From NCBI GenBank assembly GCA_028709565.1, contig JAQVWU010000135.1, forward strand, positions 1 to 7,497: a stretch of DNA of 7,497 nucleotides, read 5' to 3'. The stretch is from Eubacteriales bacterium. GTDB lineage: Bacteria > Bacillota > Clostridia > Oscillospirales > CAG-272. Made by a program: the position numbers and the translations under genes. The notes under the pieces are model-generated. The model saw nothing but the letters and a program-made list of their open reading frames with translations. It did not search any database and was not told the origin of the DNA. This document shows, piece by piece, positions 1-5,507 of the stretch (within the stretch, counting starts at the first letter, position 1; every line of letters starts with the position of its first letter).

Positions 1-896
1 GGGATGGCAAAGCACTCCCGGGCGGCCCTTTCGGCTGCCGGCAGGATTTGTTGATCCGCCCGTCTTCGATACAGGGGGACAGGATAACATATACCGCAAC
101 CGATGCCCCTCCTGCGCATCTCCCCGGCGATAAAACCGCGGGAGGGGTGACACACGGTATAACGCCGGTAGGCGTGTTTGGCGCCGTTTGCCGAAACGGG
201 CAGGCGCAATCCCGACCCGGCGAGCAGATAATCATAACAGGCGGCCGCCGCTCTCATCGCCTCAACGCGGCCGTCCAGGCGTTTGAGCATTATCCTCGCC
301 GCGGCGCATCGCACCTCATCGGCGGACCCGGTTTTTCGCAGGCGCGCCGCCAGCTCCCCGTCGTCGGTGGCTATCATGTTTACCCCCGGCACAAGGCTCA
401 GATAACCCGCGTGACACAGCCCGCCGGTCCTCCTCCCTTTGTAGGACGAACCCGCTGCCTGACGCGCGTCCTCGATTACCCTGAGGTTGTAACAGCCGGC
501 TATGCTCATGATTTTATCGGTTTGGGCGGGCTGACCGAAGAGATGAAGGGGTATTATCGCCCGGGTGCGTTTGGTGACCGCCCTTTCCGCGCAGGCCGGG
601 TTGATGTTGAGGCTTGCGTCGATATCAACGAATACCGGCGTTGCCCCCGTTTGGACAATTGCGCGAACGGCGGCGGCATAACCGTAAGCCGCGGTTATCA
701 CCTCGTCACCCGGCCCGATGCCCCATGCTTCAAGGCAGAGTCGGCCGACCACGACGGCGTATCGGGTACCGCAGTATGCCGCCGTTTCGACCTCCAGCGC
801 CTTTGCGGCGGATTCGCAGCTGTAGTCAGCCTCACCCGCAATTTCCCGCAGGGCCGTATTTCGCTCCCCGAAATCCGATAACGGTATCATCATCAT
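1..896 (-). CDS. DegT/DnrJ/EryC1/StrS-type aminotransferase homologue, active site degenerate, 3' end outside window
   Basis: The minus frame is open for 298 codons from an ATG at 896 and runs off the left edge. Family landmarks in order are an N-terminal IPLSDF, AAYCGTRYAVVV, GIGPGDEVIT, ATPVFVDID, RAIIPLHLFGQPA, VIEDARQAAGSSYKGR, MLKRLDGRVEAMR, YPVPLY and AERAARE. Normal members are PLP enzymes that aminate keto-sugars for surface polysaccharides or antibiotics. Here the SGTAAL-like phosphate-binding stretch is missing (the protein reads VVVGRLCLEAWGIG). The segment around the Schiff-base lysine is reduced to SLVPGVNMIATDD with no lysine, and the GxNxR substrate loop is shortened. The visible protein is roughly 30 residues shorter than the family at the equivalent point. 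The start is supported by GAGGAGG at 910-904, seven bases upstream; ATG codons follow at 893 and 890 too. It may be a pseudoenzyme or a decaying gene. The family call is firm; activity is doubtful. Confidence 0.82.
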   Translation of the reverse strand, partial: MMMIPLSDFGERNTALREIAGEADYSCESAAKALEVETAAYCGTRYAVVVGRLCLEAWGIGPGDEVITAAYGYAAAVRAIVQTGATPVFVDIDASLNINPACAERAVTKRTRAIIPLHLFGQPAQTDKIMSIAGCYNLRVIEDARQAAGSSYKGRRTGGLCHAGYLSLVPGVNMIATDDGELAARLRKTGSADEVRCAAARIMLKRLDGRVEAMRAAAACYDYLLAGSGLRLPVSANGAKHAYRRYTVCHPSRGFIAGEMRRRGIGCGICYPVPLYRRRADQQILPAAERAARECFAI

Positions 897-925
897 CACC
901 CGACCTCCTCGTTTTGATTATTCAA

Positions 926-954
926 TATATAAGCATATGCAGAAAAATACGCAA
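926..954 (-). promoter_or_regulatory. Candidate sigma-A promoter of the aminotransferase homologue
   Basis: On the minus strand TTGCGT (954-949) is followed after 17 bases by TATATA (931-926), giving a short leader that contains the GAGGAGG ribosome binding site. Both hexamers are imperfect, so the call rests mainly on spacing and position. Confidence 0.4.
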
Positions 955-956
955 AC

Positions 957-972
957 GTTCCGGAATGTTCCG
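957..972. promoter_or_regulatory. Repeat element GTTCCGGAATGTTCCG upstream of the promoter
   Basis: The 16-base element contains GTTCCG twice as a direct repeat and also the inverted pair CGGAA-TG-TTCCG. It lies just upstream of the -35 candidate of the minus-strand gene, where an activator would bind. A regulator site is an inference; no protein partner is identified. Confidence 0.25.
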
Positions 973-1094
973 CGGTGTTTTGCGGTCCGCTTCGGCACCC
1001 GTTTACACAAACATATAACAAAAGCAACAATATGCGGCAAATAAAAATCCGGTTTACATAACGGCGAAGCCTATATGCATGAGGACATGGGACT

Positions 1095-1611
1095 GTGCGG
1101 ACCCACAGCCGAAACCACTTCGGCAGCAATACCGCAAACGTAAGGGGGAAGGTCACCCAGCCCGGTCATCCCATCATGCAGGGGGTTGCCGCCGATTATG
1201 TCGTCGTCACTAAGGACGATCTTGACCCTCTGCCCAACTATACCTGGGCGGTGGTGCCCGCAAAGAACGCCCTGGCCGTTGAGCCGGATAATCCCGACCG
1301 CCGTGGTCTTCGCCTTTGAAAAGGGCGAAGCAACCGTTGAGAGCCTGTGGCCCGCCTATGCCCTGCCCGAGAAACGCTGCGCGATCAACTGGCACACCTC
1401 CATGTTAACAACGCGATAATCCGGGCAGCCGGCGTTGACCCTCTTGCTCCCCCCCGAAACAGAAGCGCCCGAAACCGAAGCCGAGGTTGTCCCGCCGGCC
1501 CCCGAAACGGCGCCCAGGACATCCGACCTCGCCCTGACTGCAATATTGGTTGCCTTCACCGCCGCGATTTCGGCATCGGTATGGCTCAAAGCGAAGAAGA
1601 GAGCGAAATAA
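1095..1611 (+). pseudogene. Frameshifted 3' remnant of a surface-anchored protein gene
   Basis: A single protein can be followed only by changing frame three times. Frame 3 gives GKVTQPGHPIMQGVAADYVV and on to ALAVEPDNP. After one extra base near 1296, frame 1 gives TAVVFAFEKGEATVESLWP and INWHTSM. After one missing base near 1405-1407, frame 3 resumes with NNAIIRAAGVDPLAPP. After one extra C in the C7 run at 1449-1455, frame 1 gives a Glu/Pro/Thr-rich spacer, then PRTSD, a hydrophobic helix (about LALTAILVAFTAAISASVWL) and KAKKRAK before the stop at 1609-1611. That tail is the layout of Firmicutes cell-surface anchors. No in-frame start with a good ribosome site is visible, and frame 3 is closed by a stop at 1080, so the 5' part is missing. 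The ectodomain is not recognised. Sequencing error could mimic some breaks, but not the missing 5' end. Confidence 0.7.
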
Positions 1612-1628
1612 GCATATTCGAATCATAT

Positions 1629-1666
1629 AAAAAAGCCGACCTTTTTGCGGAGGACCGGCTTTTTTT
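1629..1666 (+). terminator. Rho-independent terminator after the surface-protein remnant
   Basis: AAAAAAGCCG (1629-1638) pairs perfectly with CGGCTTTTTT (1656-1665), and a T run extends to 1666. The A run on the left arm makes the hairpin usable on either strand, but the plus strand has the gene ending just before it. Confidence 0.8.
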
Positions 1667-1685
1667 GCGGATGTAAATAAAAGAC

Positions 1686-1724
1686 CATGAAATGCTTGTA
1701 TTTTTCATGATATCAATATACAAT
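1686..1724 (+). promoter_or_regulatory. Candidate promoter inside an inverted repeat, upstream of the AraC-type gene
   Basis: TTGTAT (1696-1701) and TACAAT (1719-1724) are 17 bases apart. The -35 candidate sits in the loop of a perfect 7-base inverted repeat, CATGAAA (1686-1692) and TTTCATG (1703-1709). This could be a promoter with an overlapping operator. A second -10-like TATACT lies at 1787-1792 without a convincing -35, so the true start of transcription is uncertain. Confidence 0.35.
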
Positions 1725-1799
1725 ATTCTAAAACAGTTTTATTAAAATACAGCAACGGCGGTCAAGAAATAAATTCTTTTTTGATGTATACTTATATCG

Positions 1800-1855
1800 G
1801 ATAACAGATAACAGATAACGGATAACGGATAACGGATAACGGATAACGGATAACG
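1800..1855 (+). repeat. Tandem heptamer array, two GATAACA then six GATAACG
   Basis: Eight head-to-tail 7-base units fill 56 bases: GATAACA at 1800-1806 and 1807-1813, then GATAACG six times to 1855. The array ends 24 bases before the ATG of the AraC-type gene, so it lies in that gene's leader or promoter region. It cannot be coding, because three successive units contain TAA in every frame. Arrays like this gain and lose units by slippage, which would change leader length by multiples of seven. Confidence 0.9.
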
Positions 1856-1879
1856 GGATTATCGAAAGAAGGCTGCGGG

Positions 1880-2806
1880 ATGAAGGAAGCGGAACTGATG
1901 GCGGTGCAGCGCATGCAGGAATATATCGACGCGCATATCGACGAAAAAATCACCCTGGCGCAGCTGGCGGCGGCGGCGGGCTATTCGCCGTGGCATGCCG
2001 CGCGGCTGTTCAGCGAAGCCGCGGGCAAACCGCCCTTTGAATATATTCGTTCGCTGCGGCTGACCGCGGCAGCCCTGGTGCTCAGGGACAGACGGGTGAG
2101 GATTATCGATGTGGCGCTGGATTTTGTCTTTGATTCCCACGAGGGATTCACCCGCGCCTTTGCCAGGGAGTTCGGGCTGACGCCGTCGGAATACAGCCGC
2201 CGCACGCCGCCGCTCAGACTGTTCATGCCCCCAAAGGTATACGACACCCGACTCGCCCTCGCCAAAAGAGCGGACACACAATCAAAAGAAAGGGAAAACG
2301 GAGGAAAAAAAATGCCCGAAAGAAAAACGGTGTTTGTACAGGTTATGGAACGGCCCGCGCGCAAACTGCTGCTCAAGCGGGCGCGGACTGCGGAAGACTA
2401 TTTCGAATTCTGCGAGGAGGCCGGCTGCGACGTATGGTCGGTGCTCACCGGCGTGAAAGAGGCAATCCACGAACCGGTGGGCCTGTGGCTGCCGGAGCAT
2501 CTTATCACGGAGGGCACATCGCGCTATGTGCAGGGGGTGGAGGTGCCGCCCGGCTACGCGAACGAGATCCCCGACGGATACGAACTCATTGACCTGCCGC
2601 CCTGCAGGATGATGGTATTTCAGGGCGAACCCTACAATGACGACGACTTCATGGAGGAAATCGGCGAACTGTGGGAGCATATCAAAAGATTCGACCCGAC
2701 TTTATACGGATACCGGTGGGCGCCCGAGTCGGCTCCGAGATACCAGCTGGCGCCGATGGGTTACCGCGGATATATCGAAGCCCGGCCGGTCGAACCGCTG
2801 AATTAA
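1880..2806 (+). CDS. AraC-family transcription regulator with C-terminal GyrI-like effector-binding domain
   Basis: The 308-residue protein has an AraC/XylS DNA-binding domain at about residues 10-110. The first helix-turn-helix is around LAQLAAAAGYSPWHAARLF and the second around IIDVALDFVFDSHEGFTRAF, followed by FGLTPSEYSR. A lysine-rich linker (about 125-147) leads to a GyrI-like small-molecule-binding domain (about 148-305) ending in RGYIEARPV. This N-terminal HTH, C-terminal sensor order is that of the Rob/BltR-like regulators, which respond to drugs or other small amphipathic ligands. The start is chosen for AAGAAGG at 1866-1872, seven bases upstream; frame 2 is closed by TAA in the heptamer array. 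The gene stands alone between two terminators, so its target is not given by context. Ligand and regulon are unknown. Confidence 0.9.
   Translation: MKEAELMAVQRMQEYIDAHIDEKITLAQLAAAAGYSPWHAARLFSEAAGKPPFEYIRSLRLTAAALVLRDRRVRIIDVALDFVFDSHEGFTRAFAREFGLTPSEYSRRTPPLRLFMPPKVYDTRLALAKRADTQSKERENGGKKMPERKTVFVQVMERPARKLLLKRARTAEDYFEFCEEAGCDVWSVLTGVKEAIHEPVGLWLPEHLITEGTSRYVQGVEVPPGYANEIPDGYELIDLPPCRMMVFQGEPYNDDDFMEEIGELWEHIKRFDPTLYGYRWAPESAPRYQLAPMGYRGYIEARPVEPLN
2300..2806 (+). CDS. Possible internal translation product: stand-alone GyrI-like domain
   Basis: Inside the AraC-type gene, GGAGG at 2300-2304 is followed after seven bases by an in-frame ATG at 2312 (codon 145), exactly at the linker before the GyrI-like domain. 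This site is stronger than the one for the full protein. Translation from 2312 would give a 164-residue ligand-binding domain without DNA-binding helices. It could form mixed dimers with or compete for ligand with the full regulator. The start site is visible; use of it is inference. The listed span includes the ribosome binding site. Confidence 0.5.
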   Translation, partial: GGKKMPERKTVFVQVMERPARKLLLKRARTAEDYFEFCEEAGCDVWSVLTGVKEAIHEPVGLWLPEHLITEGTSRYVQGVEVPPGYANEIPDGYELIDLPPCRMMVFQGEPYNDDDFMEEIGELWEHIKRFDPTLYGYRWAPESAPRYQLAPMGYRGYIEARPVEPLN

Positions 2807-2811
2807 TAATA

Positions 2812-2846
2812 AAAAGACGCCGCGGTTATTGGCTGCGGCGCCTTTT
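2812..2846 (+). terminator. Rho-independent terminator of the AraC-type gene
   Basis: AAAAG and CGCCGC (2818-2823) pair with GCGGCG (2835-2840) and CTTTT (2842-2846), with one A/C mismatch between the two stem parts. The hairpin starts six bases after the TAA stop. Confidence 0.8.
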
Positions 2847-3089
2847 GCAGTTAAAATAAAATTTCTGTAAAATATATCATCAAATTGTTGACAAAGGTTA
2901 GGCGCCGCAGGAAACGCTGGGGTCTTACCAATTAATCGCAAAACTTGAATGACCAGACCAATGAAATACTGGCATTGTTTAACAGAATATTCATTCTGTT
3001 TGTCCATTAAATCAAACCACACTTTTCCTTCAAATAATTCGGCTAATTCGGCAACCGTGGGCCAATTTTACTTTTCCGGCTTAATGCCT
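2847..3089. other. AT-rich intergenic gap, no recognised gene
   Basis: About 243 bases between the AraC-type terminator and the end of the XRE gene are visibly richer in A and T than the flanking genes. The minus strand is stop-free from about 3055 through the gap, including a piece reading AELAELFEGKVWFDLMDKQN, but it has no ribosome site and continues meaninglessly into the terminator and the AraC-type gene. It may be an eroded gene fragment. No clear terminator for the XRE gene is seen. Confidence 0.4.
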
Positions 3090-3476
3090 TTAATATTTTA
3101 TCAAGAAGTAGATTACGTATATCCAGCCCAGAATGCCGTGGACGATTGCCCAGCCGACCGACTCCCACGCGGCGTAGGAGATGACCATCGCCAGCCCTGT
3201 GCCGAAACCGATGCCCGCCTTTGTGACCTTCTTCGAGCCCTCCGATATGTTGGTTATATTGGTTACATACTGCCTCTTCTCGCCGTAGATAAGTTCCTCC
3301 GCCGTCACCCCGAGAAAGAGGGCGATTTTATGCAGGGTGTCGATATCCGGCTCGGTCCTGCCGCATTCCCAGTTGGACACCGCCTGCCTGGTCACCGACA
3401 GGCGCTCCGCGAGTTCCTCCTGGGTGACCTGTTTTTCCTCCCTGAAGCGTTTGATGTTCTTTCCCACCGTGCTCAT
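3090..3476 (-). CDS. XRE-family transcription regulator with C-terminal membrane segments
   Basis: The 128-residue protein has a Cro/CI-type helix-turn-helix at about residues 7-61, with the recognition region TQEELAERLSVTRQAVSNWE and the usual tail TLHKIALFLGVTAEELIYGE. After a short linker the last 42 residues are hydrophobic, forming about two membrane helices (around AGIGFGTGLAMVISYA and AIVHGILGWIYVIYFLI). The DNA-binding part is therefore probably tethered on the inner face of the membrane. The ATG at 3476 is preceded by GGAGGTG (3489-3483) with a six-base gap. The gene follows the small lipoprotein gene on the same strand by 100 bases but has its own promoter with a palindromic element. 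An envelope-sensing, self-regulated role is plausible; targets are unknown. Confidence 0.88.
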   Translation of the reverse strand: MSTVGKNIKRFREEKQVTQEELAERLSVTRQAVSNWECGRTEPDIDTLHKIALFLGVTAEELIYGEKRQYVTNITNISEGSKKVTKAGIGFGTGLAMVISYAAWESVGWAIVHGILGWIYVIYFLIKY

Positions 3477-3500
3477 GCATTACACCTCCGGTATTACTTC

Positions 3501-3542
3501 GTTCGTTAATATTATATTATACGAACAACCGGAATAACACAA
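3501..3542 (-). promoter_or_regulatory. Promoter of the XRE gene with flanking inverted repeat
   Basis: A perfect inverted repeat, GTTCGT (3501-3506) and ACGAAC (3521-3526), is separated by 14 A/T bases that contain overlapping -10-like sequences on the minus strand, TATAAT at 3521-3516 and at 3516-3511, and TAATAT at 3519-3514. TTGTGT (3542-3537) lies 17 bases from TAATAT and 15 from the first TATAAT. The repeat encloses the -10 region about 25 bases from the ribosome binding site, the position expected of an autorepressor operator. Binding by the XRE protein is inferred. Confidence 0.55.
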
Positions 3543-3576
3543 GCAACGTTTTATTGCATCGGATAATAATCAGTAA

Positions 3577-3942
3577 TTAATCGGCAATCCATCCCGTTTC
3601 CTTAAGGCTTGCCAGTATATCGGGGTCTATATCGCCGATCTCACCGTCGGACAGCTTTTTCAGACTGTATACGTCAGCCTGCATGGGATAGCTTTCGGCA
3701 ATCTGCGCGACCTCAACTTTGATACGGTCGCCGTCGGTGAGATTGTCGAAGTTCACTTTGTTATTATCCGCCCTCATGACACAGGGTCCGTAATCGTCGA
3801 TTATTATCATGTCGGAATCGTTCGCACTCTTAAGGTACAGCCCTTCCACATAGCTGTGACCCTTCGGCAAACACCCGGCAACGCAGAGCAGCACGGCAAT
3901 GAGGACGGTCAGACGGATAACGCGGGTTCGCGTGTCAATCAT
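3577..3942 (-). CDS. Small secreted lipoprotein of unknown function
   Basis: The 121-residue protein begins with a basic stretch (RTRVIR), a hydrophobic core (LTVLIAVLL) and the lipobox VAGC with Cys24, so it is predicted to be lipid-anchored on the outer face of the cytoplasmic membrane after cleavage. The mature part of about 98 residues looks like a compact beta-rich domain: LYLKSANDSDMIIIDDYG, then a segment on GDRIKVEVAQIAESYP, then a short acidic tail ending WIAD. Similar small Firmicutes lipoproteins carry an ESYPxQA-like stretch, but I cannot name a family with certainty. The start at 3942 is supported by GGGAG (3952-3948), five bases upstream. It is followed on the same strand by the membrane XRE regulator, which suggests but does not prove a shared envelope theme. 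Confidence 0.75.
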   Translation of the reverse strand: MIDTRTRVIRLTVLIAVLLCVAGCLPKGHSYVEGLYLKSANDSDMIIIDDYGPCVMRADNNKVNFDNLTDGDRIKVEVAQIAESYPMQADVYSLKKLSDGEIGDIDPDILASLKETGWIAD

Positions 3943-3952
3943 AATTTCTCCC

Positions 3953-3972
3953 GGTTTATAATGGTTTATAAT
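3953..3972. repeat. Tandem duplicated decamer GGTTTATAAT
   Basis: Two perfect copies (3953-3962 and 3963-3972) sit directly upstream of the lipoprotein ribosome binding site. On the minus strand each reads ATTATAAACC and offers a -10-like TATAAA, so the duplication may have doubled a promoter element. No convincing -35 is seen. Confidence 0.45.
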
Positions 3973-4004
3973 ATATATAATTATGCCCCGGTCCGCCGTT
4001 TCCG

Positions 4005-4021
4005 ATACATACGCTATGTAT
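4005..4021. other. Short perfect hairpin at the end of the glutamine synthetase gene
   Basis: ATACATA (4005-4011) and TATGTAT (4015-4021) form a 7-base stem with a CGC loop that touches the TAA stop at 4023-4021. It lacks a GC-rich stem and T run, so it is not a standard terminator. It might act in mRNA 3'-end stability or be chance. Confidence 0.3.
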
Positions 4022-5442
4022 TACAGGTCGTAATAACGGGCGTATTCGGCGGGGTGGGGGATTTTATTGATTGCCTCCGATTCGGCGCGCTTTCTTTTGA
4101 TCCATGCGGTCAGCAGCGCCTCAGGAAATACCCCTCCGACGGTCAGGTAGGCGTGGTCCGCCTCCAGGGCGTCCAGAGCTTCGCCCGCCGACGCCGGCAG
4201 GGCGGTCAGTTTGCTCCGCTCCCCTTCGCTCAGGGTATAGAGATTATAGTCAAAGGGGCCCCAGCCGTTTTCCCGGGGGTCGATTTCGTTGATAATGCCG
4301 TCAATGCCGGCCATGAGTATGGCGGCGTAGGCGTAATAGGGATTGCAGGTCGCGTCGGGGCTGCGCAGCTCAAAACGCTTGGTTTCGGGCGATTTGGTAT
4401 AAGCCGGTATGCGTATAACGGCGCTGCGGTTTGAGGTGGCGTAGCCTATGGTAACCGGCGCCTCAAAACCCGGGACCAGCCGTTTATAGGAATTTGTCGA
4501 AGGATTGGTCAACCCGCACAGCGACGGGGCGTGTTTGAGCAGCCCCCCGATGAACCAGTGCGCCTCCCGGCTCAGACCCGAATAGCCCGCCTCATCCCAG
4601 AAAAGGGGGCTGTCGTTCTTCATGAGCAGCATGTGCACGTGCATGCCGTTGCCCGCTTCCCCGAAAAAGGGTTTGGGCATAAAGGTGGCGGTCTTGTTGT
4701 CGGCCGCGGCGGCGTTCTTGACGACATACTTTACGATCATGGTTTTATCGGCCATTTCGGTCATTTCGCCCAGCTCCACCTCAATCTCCTGCTGACCGGG
4801 GGCGCCCACCTCATGATGGTGGTATTTTACCTTTACCCCCCAGTCCTCCAGCAGCAGACACATGCGGCTGCGCAGACCGTAATTGATGTCGTGGGGCGGG
4901 GTGATGTGATATCCTCCCTTTAACGGTATGCGGTATCCGAGATTCCCGCCGCCGCCCCATTGAGCCTGAGGTGTGTCGACCTCGAAGGCCACGCGCCGGG
5001 GGCTGCATTCATAGCCGACGCTTTCCAGTATATGGAACTCGAATTCGGGACCGATAATCATGCTGTCGGCGATGCCGCTCTCCCGCAGATATGCCTCCGC
5101 CCGCAGGCAAACGTTGCGCGGGTACTGGTCAAACGGGATATTGCCCCCGGGATGAATCACATACACACTGCCGTTCATTGAAAGGGTGGGCACCTCGGCA
5201 AACGGGTCGGTATGGGCCGCCGCCATGTCGGGGATGAACACCATATCGCTGCGCTCCATCGGTGCGTAGCCGTAATTGGAACCGTCAAAACCGATGCCAT
5301 ATTCCATGATGTCGTCGCTGAACCGCTGCGCAGGTATCGTCACATGACGCCAGCGTCCGTCGATATCTATGGTCTTGAAATCTATCATCTTAATCGCGTT
5401 GTCAGCGCAGTATTTGTGGACATCGTTCACCGATAAAAACAT
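4021..5442 (-). CDS. glnA: Glutamine synthetase, type I
   Basis: The enzyme joins ammonia to glutamate using ATP in the cytoplasm and forms dodecamers. The 473-residue protein shows the expected order of motifs: GFDGSN (about 51-56), metal-binding GPEFEFHI (131-138), HHHEVG followed by GQQEIE (208-221), ATFMPKPFFG and NGMHVH (252-270), NPSTNSYKRLVPGFEAP (313-329) with Arg321 and Glu327, NRSAVIRIP (338-346), and RFELRSPD (356-363). Length is normal. NLYTLSE carries a tyrosine at 402 near the adenylylation position of other GSI enzymes, but the surrounding sequence does not show that modification occurs. I place the start at 5442, not the in-frame ATG at 5478, because GGGAG (5453-5449) lies six bases upstream and the upstream start would overlap the promoter and lack a ribosome site. 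No GlnR-type operator (TGTTA-N7-TAACA) is seen near the promoter. Confidence 0.96.
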   Translation of the reverse strand: MFLSVNDVHKYCADNAIKMIDFKTIDIDGRWRHVTIPAQRFSDDIMEYGIGFDGSNYGYAPMERSDMVFIPDMAAAHTDPFAEVPTLSMNGSVYVIHPGGNIPFDQYPRNVCLRAEAYLRESGIADSMIIGPEFEFHILESVGYECSPRRVAFEVDTPQAQWGGGGNLGYRIPLKGGYHITPPHDINYGLRSRMCLLLEDWGVKVKYHHHEVGAPGQQEIEVELGEMTEMADKTMIVKYVVKNAAAADNKTATFMPKPFFGEAGNGMHVHMLLMKNDSPLFWDEAGYSGLSREAHWFIGGLLKHAPSLCGLTNPSTNSYKRLVPGFEAPVTIGYATSNRSAVIRIPAYTKSPETKRFELRSPDATCNPYYAYAAILMAGIDGIINEIDPRENGWGPFDYNLYTLSEGERSKLTALPASAGEALDALEADHAYLTVGGVFPEALLTAWIKRKRAESEAINKIPHPAEYARYYDL

Positions 5443-5477
5443 AATCCGCTCCCGTGTATTTGATTTTTTCACTGGCA

Positions 5478-5507
5478 ATTATACCGCACCGGACCGCTCT
5501 TTGTCAA
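5478..5507 (-). promoter_or_regulatory. Consensus sigma-A promoter of glnA inside the end of the EAL gene
   Basis: TTGACA (5507-5502) and TATAAT (5483-5478) match both consensus hexamers exactly, with an 18-base spacer. They fall in the final codons (LDKERSGAV and the stop) of the upstream gene. Transcription would begin near 5471, leaving about 29 bases before the ATG at 5442, including the GGGAG ribosome site. Confidence 0.8.

Noticed and set aside
48..881. Plus-strand 277-codon open frame across the left part of the window
   Set aside because: It is the antisense shadow of the DegT/DnrJ/EryC1 homologue; its translation has no recognisable motif, while the minus strand carries many family motifs and a ribosome site.
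896..1156. Minus-strand 86-codon frame whose stop overlaps the start of the aminotransferase homologue
   Set aside because: No ribosome site or recognisable sequence, and it runs antisense through the clear surface-protein remnant; the overlap of TGA and ATG is probably chance.
1800..1855. Heptamer array considered as a CRISPR array or replication-origin iterons
   Set aside because: Units are 7 bases with no spacers, and there is no Rep, DnaA-box cluster or Cas gene nearby; a simple leader repeat fits better.
2949..3509. Plus-strand 186-codon frame
   Set aside because: Antisense to the XRE gene, which has a clear helix-turn-helix, ribosome site and promoter.
3943..4020. glnA-lipoprotein intergenic region considered as a riboswitch or standard terminator
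   Set aside because: Only a 7-base AT-rich hairpin and a duplicated decamer are seen; no T run after a GC stem and no conserved riboswitch core could be recognised.
3856..4434. Plus-strand 192-codon frame
   Set aside because: Lies opposite the lipoprotein start, the intergenic gap and the 3' part of glnA; no motifs of its own.
5443..5478. Twelve-codon N-terminal extension of glutamine synthetase from ATG at 5478
   Set aside because: It would start inside the -10 element and lacks a ribosome site; the internal ATG at 5442 has GGGAG at proper distance and matches the usual N-terminus.
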